64,000 nucleotides of DNA from Euryodendron excelsum (Eukaryota; Streptophyta; Magnoliopsida; Ericales; Pentaphylacaceae), in NCBI GenBank assembly GCA_033060915.1, contig CM065381.1:34320336-34384335 (forward strand), read 5' to 3'. The notes under the pieces were generated by a model. It was not told the origin of the DNA and made no database searches. It was given only the letters and a program-made list of their open reading frames with translations. The stretch's first letter is position 1. Each line of letters starts with the position of its first letter. Shown one piece after another: positions 12,700-23,433 of this stretch. The position numbers were made by a program, and so were the translations under genes.

Positions 12700-12717
12700 T
12701 GGCGACTCCACTTAGGG
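12700..12717 (+). other. primer-binding site of the family A element
   Basis: TGGCGACTCCACTTAGGG lies two bases after the LTR end. Tat-lineage elements carry a closely similar TGGCGACTCCACTGGGG at this place. I have not assigned the primer tRNA. Confidence 0.65.
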
Positions 12718-14282
12718 GGCTAGGCAATTGTCATGTCTCTTCACCCTCACTCATATGGAGTCTTTGATTAATTTGTCCAATTCTATCCACGTCAAAATTT
12801 TCAAAATCAAACTTTTCAAAATTATTTTAAAAAACATGTCATAGCATGCATTCAATTACATTCAATCATTCTATCTTACATTAAGTTTATTAGTCAACTA
12901 CTGACTTTTTGCATCTTTATTTTTATAGGTGGATCTTTGTCCATATGTTTGTTTTATGTCATATTAACTACCATGTATGACATGAATGTATGAATGGAAT
13001 GGACAGGATGGATGGGAGTTGTTGGGCCCTTTCCTATGCTTTTCAAAAATTCTACACACACACACACTGCATTATGCATAAGCATTTGCATACTTGTATT
13101 CTCTACTTGAATATGTCCCTTCTAATTAGAAGGGGGAACAGTATATTAGTTGTGGGCAAGATCTTGTGTCAATTTCTTAGCCTACGATCTCTTAATGGTT
13201 CCCTCACTCAGATCACTAACCGATAATGGCACCACCTCGGGGAGTGGGCCTAGGTTTGAAGATCAGGGAACAGAGCCTTTTTAGGAAGTGTTAGTAAACC
13301 CTCAACCTCATGCTCATATAAAAACCCTGCATAGCCAAACCTCTACCGAATTTAAGACACGCACATCAATTTCAAAATAATGGAGAAAAGGGCGACTGCT
13401 TTACTTTCCTTTATTCTTGTTTATTCCTACTATTATAATGCCTGTATAACTGATCATGTATCCATGTTTACTTTATAATCACATTCTCTCTCTTTATTCT
13501 ATGCATATATGTTCATGCATTCAATATTTCATGTCAAGAAAAGAGTTCCAAAGTAACTCAAGTCACTTGATCTTCATGCATATGATCAACCCAAAGAAAG
13601 TGACACTAAGTTCACTCTCCTTTGCATTAAACCTATGAAAACCCTAAGGGTTCCCACATAGCCCTAAGGACTCATAACATGCATTTCAAGTCCTTCCATA
13701 AAAGGGGCCACAATCCCTCTATACTCACGGAGATAAGGTTGTCAAGAAGATAATAGGCAATCAAACACCAAGGTCTCTCAACGACCTCCTTAGCATCAAA
13801 CTCAAAAACGGAGAATTCGAAGACTCAAAAGTAGTTTAGGATCTCAAATGTAAAAGTAGATTGGTGGAAGTCCCAAGGAAATTGTTTCCTTTCCCTCTAT
13901 TAAAATATATATCAATTCCGTTGTATTTAAACTCCAAGGTTCAATGTACTTCTTTATTTTTCATGTATGAATGAATGAATGAAGGAATGAATGTATGTTC
14001 TCACTTAACGATAAAGTATCTGCATACAGGGGCAAAACCTTTATCTTCAAAAAGTGAGCCAAATCCATCATGAGTAGTCTCCCTCTCAAGAAGGGAAACC
14101 CCTAAGGCATGCATTGCATAAAGCTTTCCAAATGTCAGAAACTAACTTGTGACTTGTGTTCTTCTTTTTCTTTTCTTTCTTTTTCTTTTATAGACACTAC
14201 ATTATAAAAAGCTATCATTGCTCCTAAAAAAGACCGACATCCACTTAGAGACCCCATCATTACCTGACAAAGAGCTGCACTA
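12718..14282 (+). mobile_element. family A leader between primer site and gag relic
   Basis: AT-rich sequence with short simple repeats: a CA run near 13053-13068 and GAAT repeats near 13966-13990. No credible coding frame is visible. Its first 150 bp repeat words from the LTR end ('ACTCATATGGAGTC', 'CCAATTCTATCCAC'), as if part of the LTR sequence had been duplicated. Confidence 0.6.
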
Positions 14283-16252
14283 ATGGCCACCAATCCTGAC
14301 GAGTCATCCTCCATCTCCTGAGAAGAAGTCAATGAGATCAGAACCAAGATTGATGAGATGTTCAAGCTCATCCATCCATGGCCATGAAAGATGTTGCTCT
14401 GGCCCCGTTATCATCCACAATTCTTCCTAAGGATTCTGAACTTGTTAACCCAAGGGTTGCGCTACAATATGATGCTATGGAGAAGAACAAAAAGGATTCC
14501 AAAGGGGCCAATATTGAAGAAGAGGAAACAATACTACTCTCACCTATTGTGAAAAGAACTTCCGTCGACCCTCTGAATCTGAAAATTTGAGGGTGGGGAC
14601 TCACTGCGAAACCTCAACAACCGTGGCTCATTTAGGCTTGCATCTTATGATAAGTTGTGCTTCTTCCCAAACCATCCAAGACCTGCCAAGTTCAAAATGC
14701 CTGACTTTTAGGAATATAATGGCATCGGTAATCCTATTGCCCACCTTCGCCTTTATACTGGGGCATTGAGTGGTCATGGTGATGATCCAAAACTCATGCA
14801 ATTGTTCTAACATAGTCTCACTGGATCTGCCTTGCAATGGTATGCCCAACTTGACTTAAGAAAGATCACAATCTAGATCGAGTTGGTCAATGCGTTCAAA
14901 ACCCAATATCGCCACAATATAGACCTCACTTCTGATCGATAGTCCTTGATGACCATGAGTAAAGGAGATAAGGAGAGTTTTAAAAGTTATGCTCTTAGGT
15001 GGAGGGAAACAGTGGCATAAGTCAATCCCCCATTAGAAGGAAAAGAGTATGTGCAGTTGTTCGTACACACTTTCCAAGGCATATATTATGAGAAACTCTA
15101 CACTAGCATAGGGAAAAGCTTCTCTGAGCACATCATGCAAGGGGAAATCATAGAAAATTGTCTCAAGAAGAGGAGGATTACTTACCCTTATACAAAAACC
15201 AGAGAAAATTCTACCAATATAGCCAAAAAGGTGGCTACTGCAAGGGAGATATTTGCTATCCTACCCATTTAACCACCCCAATATCGTTCACCACTTTAGT
15301 CTCACCCTATTTTACCCATGCCCACTCTAAATATGCCTGCCCAAGTATCCAATTTTGGCCCTGCTAGGGCACGACCTAACTTCAATAGGCCGGCTCGGTG
15401 CTTCCATAACTTCGATGCTTTAGCCTACACTCAAACCGAAGCCTACCACAACCTCCTAAAGAACAACATCCTAAAACCTATACCGACCCGTCTATTACCA
15501 AGCCCTCTACCTCTAACCTTTAACGAGGCCCTCACTTGTGAGTATGATTTGGGTGGCCAAGGCCTGACACCGAAAGCTGCTTCTCCCTCAAACATAAAAT
15601 CCAAGAATTTATCGACAATAAGACCATTGATCTACAACCGGTGAACCTTACTTCTGCCCCCAATGTGATCACAAACCCTCTACCAAACCACACAATCAAT
15701 GTGATACTAGAGGAAATAGACGATGAAGGGAAGTTAGACGAGATCATAGTCGAAGATTACGAAGGGGACTGGGAGACGGATGAAGAAAGTGACAGGGAGG
15801 AGGATCTCTTGCCATGCCTAATCGATCTCAACAACCCTTACGAAGTGTATGATTCGTTAGATTGGCTGATTGGATGAGGACATTGCTGAAAACATCGCCG
15901 CTAATAGATGGGGTGCTGAATTTCTTCACCTTAGGTATGCTGTGGCTAAGTGCCATTTATTGGAAAACCCCTGGCCTATGTCAAAGTTTAATTATGAAGA
16001 CATGGGCTGGTAGTTAGAAGAGCCAAGGCATAGACAAAGCCATTCGAGTTGAAAGGAGGCGAGCTAACCACCCTGTTTATGGAAGAACCTGCTGCGAAGG
16101 ATAACAAGGAGGCCAATGAAGCAGACAACTGCACTGTCACTGTCAACATACCCGAAGCCCTAGAAGGAGTCTTTACCTGCCTTGCCTTGGCCGGGAATCA
16201 CAAGCATGGATGGAGTGTCAAAAATGTGGGCATCGTCCCAAAACCATACTGA
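14283..16252 (+). pseudogene. gag: decayed gag of a Tat/Ogre-type Ty3/gypsy element
   Basis: Gag forms the particle that packages element RNA. A possible start ATG lies at 14283. The retrotransposon gag domain is clear from about 14711 to 15170. Recognisable pieces are NPIAHLRLYTGALSGHG, LTGSALQWYAQLDL, SYALRWRE, LEGKEYVQLF and FSEHIMQGE. Five in-frame stops fall in this stretch, four where Gln and one where Trp is expected. A downstream frame (about 15548-15877) carries FGWPRPDTESC and SLKHKIQEFIDNK, the zinc-knuckle-like C-terminal part of Tat/Ogre gag. It is one frameshift away from the preceding frame near 15540. From 15878 to 16252 the frame is uncertain. No intact protein is possible. 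Confidence 0.82.
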
Positions 16253-18082
16253 AAGTGATTCTCTTCAAAAAGCATACAAGAAAGGCATGTTTTCACCCAC
16301 TTTCTTTCTATCTCTTATATTTTGTCTTTAAATTGACGTCTACATTTCCATTTCTTTTAAAAAAAAACTATACGCTTGTCACTGCAATAATAAAATAATA
16401 GCTTTTCGTTCAAATTGTTGTTATCTCATATTTTTCTTGTGAATGGTGAATGCTTCTTACACAAGGGGCATGGTCTATCTTATGCAAGACTTGACTTGAA
16501 GGGTATGATAGCATGGGTTAACCACTCACTGAAGGATCAACTTTCTGAAAAGAGAGAGGATAAGGATGAGTGAGGAAGTCACCCAAAAGAAGCACTTACA
16601 AGGCATCGAAGCTAGACGATATTTGGCCAAACTATCAAAAGGAAGAGGAGACATCTTTCATTTTCGTATAAAAAAAATCCCTTTGTTTAACTCACTAATG
16701 CCTCGCAGGAAGCGAAATATTTCTTGTCAACCCCAATCCAATACCATCCCCCTACACTGGGCAAGTAGATAATTGAGGACTCCACAAAGCATGTCATTCA
16801 TCGTTCAAGCTGAAGCAACATGAAGGCTCTATGGATCAAGCAATCTGGTTCAAAATGAAAAAGGACCCTCATTTTATTTCCTATACAGTCAAAAGCAACC
16901 ATTGTCAAACCTGTAAAGTGAGTTATATTTCTTTTCGAAAAAAAATCCCAACCTAGGGATCACCGCCTACAATGGGTTATGACGAAACACTAAGAAAAAT
17001 ATCTGAGAGAAAGGAGTTGTGGAAATGTTTGTCTCTTAAAAAAAAAAGAGAGAAAAAGAAAAAAAAAAAAGAAGAAGAGTTTCATGCCATCTTGAAAAGT
17101 GTATAATAAAAATAAGGACAAGAAAGAGAATCTAAAAGTGATCCTAGGCAATAAAGAAACCCAGTAGAAGTAATAGGTTCAAGCCTTTACCCTTTTCTTG
17201 CGAAAACCTGAAACCATGGCCAACATTACCACCCTATTAAAGTCCACTCTGATTGAAAATAGATTTTGCTTGATCTAAATAAGCCAGATGTGTTGCCAAA
17301 GCTGAAGAAGGATGCAAAAGGGCAAAAACTTGCTGAAAGAACAATCGAGGATAGTATGGATCTAAACCTGAAAGCAACATCAAATTTGAGCCTACATATC
17401 CCATTGTTTCAAAACCCAATAACTTAGCTTACAATACGGTCCTACAACAAAGCCTCCTCAAATTGAAAGACTGGCTGCTCATCACTCTGTCAAAGGTTAG
17501 GTAAGTTGTTGCCTAAGCCCTGAGGGTTGAGAGGTTGAACCAAGTGATCCCATACACTAACTCATAGTAGAAAATCGGAGTCAGTCAAAAGGTTGAGAAA
17601 GGTACAAAATGCTATCATCCTGTCAAGGTAGGGTCGAGCCAAAAGAGAGACCAAACCACTAACAAGGAAGGAGTTGCCATTTCAAGGATGTATAGTTGGA
17701 CAACACCCCATTCATGGAATTAACTGTTACATACCTAACATGTGTGTGTATTTTGATAAAATTTAGGCATGAGCTTCGCACATATAGGACATAGCTCCCT
17801 ATAGAAACAAAAGTCACCAAAATAGTTTAATATCATCTTTAGAACATGTAAATAAGCATACATCATCAATCATTATTCCAATTCATGCATTTGTTTATAT
17901 ATCTAGCTATCTCGATCATAAACATCCATTCTTGTCCATACATTAATATATACATCTAACTATCTGAATCATAAATGTCCATTCTATGGAAAAACTACAA
18001 AATAAATGTCTAATAATGAAAGTAAATACATCTCCAAGATAGCATACAGAATAAAATCTGAGCGTATGACAAGGGGCACTCA
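16253..18082. mobile_element. family A internal spacer without recognisable pol
   Basis: In a complete Tat/Ogre element protease, reverse transcriptase, RNase H and integrase (more than 3 kb) should lie here. I find none of their signatures in any frame, only 1.8 kb of mixed sequence including an A/G run at about 17040-17085. Short open frames here match nothing I recognise. The element looks gag-bearing but pol-less. Confidence 0.6.
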
Positions 18083-18166
18083 TCAAAGATCAAAGTCAAT
18101 GTCTGGGTTGAAGTCTCCAAAACCTGACTCTGGAGGAGGCAACTGACTGCTAGAAGCACCAGCATC

Positions 18167-18250
18167 CTGCAAAGAAGAAAAAACCATAGTCAGCAAGGCA
18201 AATGAATAACTAAGTAATGTCAAAACAAAGAAAGGGAAAGAATAACATAC
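18167..18250 (-). other. candidate 84-nt intron in the antisense ORF
   Basis: On the minus strand the coding text ..QMGGSG is followed by GTATGTTATTC, then T-rich sequence, then TTCTTTGCAG and GATGCTGGTGC, which resumes coding for DAGASSSQLPPPESGFGDF. Donor, pyrimidine-rich tract and acceptor all fit plant splice sites. The length is a multiple of three and contains no stop, so retained and spliced forms share the frame. Confidence 0.55.
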
Positions 18251-19191
18251 CCCGCTGCCTCCCATCTGAGCCAACCGCGCGGTCAGAGTGGCTACCTCGG
18301 CCTGGAACTGGTCCCTCTCCATCTAGAACTGGTCCCTCTCAGTTTGGTACTGGTCCCTCTGATCCCTCACAGCAGTGAACTCGACCTGGGGCACGTATCC
18401 TCCTGCTCAGTGCCACAAGTCAACCTTATCCTGGCCAACAACGTACCCACTAACCACCACCTCAAACTAGGTAAAGGTGCCCATAGAGTGAGCTTCAAAA
18501 TGTGTGGCATAGTCAGTTTCTGGAGGAAGTAAAAAACTAGCACCTGGTTGACGCTCTTGATTTGGTATAGGAACCCCCTCGACCAAAGCTCTGAATATGT
18601 ACTTGGGTGGATCCCCAGCCAACCGAAACCCATCATGGAACTGGCGCTAATACCGATCACCCAGATAAGACTCCCAGGACTCATCACTCAGAAAGGAAAC
18701 CCTCGATAGAGACATCGAGATCAGGTACCTGACCACCTCATAATGAACTGATCCGACAAAAGGCCACCATGTCATGTCTCTCACCTTAATCAGCTCCAAG
18801 TTCGCCCATATTGTCACAAAGTCAATGATCTCGGATCGCTGAGCTACCCGATCACGAGCCCACCTCAAGCCTCGGGGATAAAGATCAACCTCTACAACCT
18901 TGGGATGGTGGACCAGCAAGTACTTACAGCTCCACCAAACTAAGAAAGGCCAAAATCCAATCACACTGCCCCAGCAGGAGGTAGTTTAGACTCCCATAGA
19001 TCTGAGGAAGCAATCGAAGGAGAAAGACCCCCAGTCCAGCTCTGATAATGCACCCAAGTTAGCCACCACACTCACTAATCAGAAAGGGACAATCGACTTG
19101 CTATTGTTGTAGAAATAGCTGAAAATGATGTATAGAACCAGTTGTCGCCTCATGATGTCTCGTTGCGCGGGAGGTGGCTCAGTAGAAAAGG

Positions 19192-19489
19192 TACTCTCGT
19201 CCTGATTAAGCCAAGACACAGGAACAGCCGAGCGCTTAGGAGGTGGAAAATCTAACAAAGCACAAGCCTCGACTGTGCTGACTGGCTATAAAGTAATCTG
19301 TCGATCGACAAAGGAAAGCCCTGTAATGATGGCCCAATCTTACTCTCGTCCTGATTAAGCCAAGACACAGGAACAACCGAGCGCTTAGGAGGTGGCAAAT
19401 CTAACAAAGCACAAGCCTCGACTGTGCTGACTGGCTATAAAGTAATCTGTCGATCGACAAAGGAAAGCCCTGTAATGATGGCCCAATCT
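19192..19489. repeat. 149-bp tandem duplication inside the antisense ORF
   Basis: 19192-19340 and 19341-19489 are direct copies starting TACTCTCGTCCTGATTAAGC. I see only two differences (CAGCCGAG versus CAACCGAG, GGTGGAAAATC versus GGTGGCAAATC). The unit is not a multiple of three, so it breaks the antisense reading frame. Confidence 0.9.
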
Positions 19490-20189
19490 AACAGAGTAGG
19501 ACCTAGCTTAAAGCCCATAAAATAAAAGGTCCCCGTCTCTCCATACTACCTCTCAATCAATGCCAATACTAAGTGTCGATTTAGGCTGTTAGCATATAAT
19601 CCCATAAATGCCCCAAATTCAACCTCTGCCAAGAAGGCCCGATAAGATGGAACCGCTTGCTGCATAGTATTGAAAGCCAGATAGATAGCCCCTCTGAAAT
19701 ATGAATGTACTTGAGGAGGGGTAGGTGCTATCGTGAATATACATTAGGATGGTAGGTGAGGTCCCCCAATGGAGGAAAGTCTGGTATCTCCAAATCTCCT
19801 AAATTAGCATCTGTCTGCCTATGTCTCGAAGAAGCCTTCCCATAACCAGTCACACGGTCGCTGAGGCCTGGTACCTCCTCCTTCGCATCCATGCCTCCCT
19901 CAAAAGCTTACTCAATGGGAGGAAAGGGGTCCACTAGTGGCATACTCCCCTTACCACTCTGGCTAGAAGATGCTCAACTAGCTGATCTACGAATGCCTCT
20001 ATAGTGGCTGAAACTACTGGCAGAATCCGTGCGAGCGCTCTTCCCAGATCGGTGCCTCCTCTCCAAACCGTCATCACCCGCATTAGCCATCTTGAAAGCC
20101 AAATCAAGGTAAGGACGTCGACATATGGTAAGTTCAGTTCAAAAAGGTAAGAGATATAAAGAAAAGGAGAAAAGTGAAAAAGATTTCAA

Positions 20190-20430
20190 ATTTTGAGTCA
20201 AAATGAATTTTCTCCACATTTTGTCTTCAAAAGTTAAGTTTCAAGTCAAAATGAATTTTCTATACATTTTGCGTTCAAAAGATTCTAATTTCAAGTCAAA
20301 ATGAATTTCCTGCATATTTTGTCTTCAAAATTTCAAGTTCCAGGTCAAGATGAATTTTCTAAATATTTTGCCTTTAAAAAGTCAAATTTCAAGTCAAAGT
20401 AAATTTTCAACACATTTTGTCCAAATTCCA
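20190..20430. repeat. tandem repeat, period about 48-50 bp, upstream of the antisense ORF
   Basis: The phrase GTCAAAATGAATTTTC followed by ACATTTTG recurs at about 20197, 20245, 20295, 20344 and 20391. The same repeat appears, reverse-complemented, at 60470-60715 in the other A element. Confidence 0.8.
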
Positions 20431-20739
20431 AATCAAAATAGTTTCTAATTCAAATTCAAAATCCATCTCAAGCTTCTTTTTCAAAAGATTTTTACTCCAA
20501 TCAAGTTTCAAGGTTTTCTAAAAACTTTTTCCTCCAAAAAGTCTTCTTCAAAATCAATTATAAAAAATTCTCAAGTTTTCAATCTTTCAAAAATTCTTAT
20601 CAATTTCTAAGTTTTCCAATTTCAAAGTCCATTTTCAAAAATTTTCTAAAAATATTTCGCCCAAAAGTTTTTATTCAAGATTCCATGTTCAAAAATTTCT
20701 CCTAAGTCTTCCTTTCGATAGTTCCATTCTAGGTACCCC

Positions 20740-21075
20740 GAGTTTCTCGGGGGCCTTCTCTACCAAAAAGGCCTCACATTCAAAATTTTTACCTCTTTTT
20801 CTTTACAAAAGAATTCTTTTCAAAATGTTTAACTCTTTCTTTATTTCAAAAACTCCTCCCGAGTTTCTCGGGGTCTTTTCTGCCAAAAAGGCCCCACATT
20901 CAAAGAGTTTACCTCTTTTTCCTTCAAAAAGATTTCTTTTTAAAATTTCCAACTCTTTCTTTATTTCAAAAACTCCTCTCGAGTTTCTCAGGGTCTTCTC
21001 TACCAAAAAGGCCCCACCCTTAAAGGTTTTATATCTTTTCCCTTCAAAACGATTTCATTTCGAAGATTTTCTAAC
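20740..21075. repeat. tandem repeat, period about 120 bp (2.7 copies)
   Basis: GAGTTTCTCGGG begins units at 20740, 20861 and 20981. Each is followed by TACCAAAAAGGCCCCAC and TTTATTTCAAAAACTCCTC. It lies in the non-coding region between the antisense ORF and the 3' LTR, where Tat/Ogre elements often carry tandem repeats. Confidence 0.85.
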
Positions 21076-22145
21076 TTTTTCTTAAAATTTTGAAAATTTT
21101 GAGAGATTTTCATTTATAAATGGTCCCTACAACACCCACAACACTACAACAAGACACAAACAATGCACTTCACAATATCACAATCATATAATACCAACAC
21201 GCGCAAAAGAATCTCTGCACATTTTAAAGATTTTCAAATTTTCAAAGACATGTTCTAATTTTTAAAAATCCAATAATTTTCAAAGTCATCATAAAAGTTC
21301 TCAAAATTACTTCAAATATTTTTAAAATATTCTCATATTTTTCTAAATATCAAATTCTAACAATTCTATCAAGTTCTTAATTTTCTCTATTTTTCAAGTA
21401 TTTTTCTATTTTTTGAAAAATCAAAATTTTAAAAAGTTTTTGAAAAATCATGAATCTTCATATGGTTGTTCAACACATTTTCCTAAGGCACATAGTATAA
21501 AAATCTAACCAGAAAACTCAATACCCAAAGCTGTAGGAGCAAATTCCCAATTCTTGAAGAAACCCTCTTTACAAAATCATCTAAAACTACACAAATTCAA
21601 TCAAACAAGCAACAAAACACTTCACCAGAATGCTCAAAGCACACTAAAATGGATTTTTATACATCAAAATCAACATGAAACAAAAAACTCACCTCTTAGA
21701 GTTATTCGGTGAAATCTTCTTCTTCGACGATGGTGACTACTTTCGACAACCTTCCGAGGTCCTCAAAAGTTATTCCCTCAATGCCCTGGTCTCTTTTCCT
21801 TGCAAAAACTCGATAAGAGGCTCACAACTCTTCAAAACCCGTAAGCTTCAAATAAGCAGGTGTTGCTGTTTTTAATCCCAGGCTGGGCGCCACTAACAGT
21901 GGCGCTAGGGTTATTTTAAACCAGGTGCCACTCCTAGTGGCGCCAAAGTCAAGTTCTGGGTAGTTTTGCCCTTTTTCCAGCCAAAACCCAATTTCAAATG
22001 CCCCCTTGGGTTTGATATCCATTTTCAAATGCCAGTTTTTAAAATTTTCCAAATTTCGTCCCTCCAACTACCTCGCGGTTAACATGGGACTCTTACTTTA
22101 TCATTTTCTACCTTCGACAAGCAAAGACAAAAAAATAAGGGTAGC
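21076..22145 (+). mobile_element. family A 3' untranslated region and polypurine tract
   Basis: Non-coding. It holds a GGCGCC palindrome pair at about 21887-21945, like those of the LTR promoter. It ends with a conserved segment (TCGACAAGCAAAGACA) and a purine tract AAAAAAATAAGGGTAGC (22129-22145) right before the LTR. The same end is found at 60721-61112, and reversed just right of 57993. Confidence 0.75.
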
Positions 22146-22273
22146 TATAAGCACCCCATTTTTTCTTGCTCAGTAATCTCCAGTCCGTCCAGACTCATAT
22201 TCAAACCAACACAGACACATTCAAGTTCAAATTAATTTTCTAGACTCAATCCAATCAATCAGTCACTTCTCAG
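22146..22273 (+). mobile_element. family A 3' LTR, first 128 bp
   Basis: It follows the purine tract and begins TATAAGCACC (TG changed to TA). The words ACACAGACACATTC and AAGTTCAAAT match the 5' LTR at 8078 but not the other copies. It is cut at CACTTCTCAG by a reversed B LTR; the remaining 4.6 kb of this LTR is at 37357-41945 in inverted orientation. Confidence 0.8.
22269..22273 (+). repeat. candidate target-site duplication of B in A (CTCAG)
   Basis: This is the last five bases of A before the reversed B LTR. The partner is CGCGG, read on the minus strand at 41941-41945. The two differ at two bases, but both sit at exactly the same five-base position of the A LTR, between CACTT and GCCCACC. 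Confidence 0.5.
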
Positions 22274-23409
22274 TGTAACAACCCGGCTAACCAGACCGTT
22301 AAAAATTAAAATGAACAACCTCAAATTCCGTTATGAACTTTCAACTTAGTAGATAAAGCATAATTGTGCCTAAAAAAGGATTATTTCTTCTTCATGTCTA
22401 GGAACTCCGAGACAAAAATTACAACTCCAAAATACTGATATGACATTCCCTCAACTACAAGTATCCTATTACAGTAATTTCTGCTAAGCTCCACGATATT
22501 TGATGCCCAAAATAATGTTTCCACAGTAAAGCCTTAAAGTAATACTCGACTAACACCTTATATGCTTCCTCTCTGATACCAACTTCTGTCACGACTCGAC
22601 TTCGCCCTCACTAGGTCGCGACAATGAAGGATTTAAGGTTGATTGTTGTTTGGGGTGATGGGGTTTATAGATTTAACAAGGCATGCACAACATGATTCAC
22701 ATCATAAAAAGAAATGGTTGAGATAATAGTACATCATGGTAGTAAGGCTAGTGAAATGTCTCATAATGGTACAGTCCATAATAAAACTAGCTAACTCAAA
22801 CGCTTTAAAAGTGACAAGTAGCAAGAGGACTTGTTCTTGCATAAACATTTCCTTGGAAATCTATCTGATGCCTCGACTCTTGAAAATATCCCATAAGATA
22901 GGAGTGAGCTGCGAAGCCCAGTAGGAAAACCATGATTTCTATGAGGTACAGGTTAAAATGCAATACAGTAAAAGAATGGCATGGCATACATATGTCCCTT
23001 GTAATTCTTTTTATCAATTCCAAAATCCATGCAGGTATGTCCTGCCCAGGCCAATTCAAGCCAATGGAGCCCACCCATGATTCATCCTCCATCATCAAGT
23101 CCAGTGGGGCCCACCCATGATCATCTAACCCAATATCAAGCCAGTAATACCGACCCATGATAGCCCCGAATATCAAGCCAGTTAGGTACACCCATGATAT
23201 AAACCCGGGGTCTTTTGCTTTTCGTTTGTTCCACCTTTATTCCTCCTCAGTGATGCAATCATGCAAGTAATGTATATTTTGAAGTCATTAATAGAAAGAC
23301 ATAATAATCAATAAGATAATTGGCGGGGAAGCATAAAATACAATAATTTACAGATCATACAGTGGGAAGCAAAGTGAGCATGAATCTTAAGGAAATGCTC
23401 GCCATTTTT
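22274..23409 (-). mobile_element. family B LTR, reversed, segment 1 (3' end of LTR)
   Basis: It starts TGTAACAACCCGGC, the reverse complement of the B LTR end (GGTCGTTACA at 45440 and 51380). It contains the reverse of the CGTGACAGAAGTTGGTATC block. It continues at 27823 and 34714 after two nested A LTRs. Summed, the three segments give about 3.6 kb, the expected B LTR length. Confidence 0.88.
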
Positions 23410-23433
23410 ACTTTGCTTCCCACTGTATGATCT
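23352..23433. repeat. 24-bp perfect inverted repeat at an insertion junction
   Basis: AGATCATACAGTGGGAAGCA.. (23352-23375) is repeated as its exact reverse complement at 23410-23433, with 34 bp between, right at the left edge of the nested A LTR. The first arm is normal B sequence. The second arm and the preceding GCCATTTTT are absent from the other B copies. Confidence 0.85.

Larger units (their letters stand above)
18083..20090 (-). pseudogene. antisense ORF relic with plant mobile domain (PMD)
   Basis: Read on the minus strand, a start ATG at 20088-20090 opens MANAGDDGLERRHRSGKSAR and continues with stops and frameshifts to TGA at 18083-18085. The middle matches the plant mobile domain: LNRHLVLALIER, then GETGTFYF, KLGPTLLDWAIITGLS near 19480-19545, and later FWPFLVWWSCKYLL and WPFVGSVHYEVV (18647-18964). 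The C-terminal part has ERDQF/ERDQY heptad-like repeats, suggesting a coiled coil, and an acidic tail. Antisense ORFs with this domain between pol and the 3' LTR are known from Tat/Ogre elements; their function is unknown. A 149-bp tandem duplication shifts the frame. Several stops are TAG where Trp or Gln is expected. Confidence 0.75.

Noticed and set aside
17237..17419. 60-codon minus-strand frame in the A spacer
   Set aside because: No domain motif, and it overlaps sequence with weak coding look on the other strand. It is neither a gene nor a pol piece.
18367..18687. 106-codon minus-strand frame ending PRSSSLL
   Set aside because: It is out of frame with the plant-mobile-domain reading, which runs through the same DNA in another frame.
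22805..23191. 128-codon minus-strand frame
   Set aside because: It lies wholly in the reversed B LTR and recurs as related frames in the direct B LTRs (50475-50699), all short and without conservation of frame.
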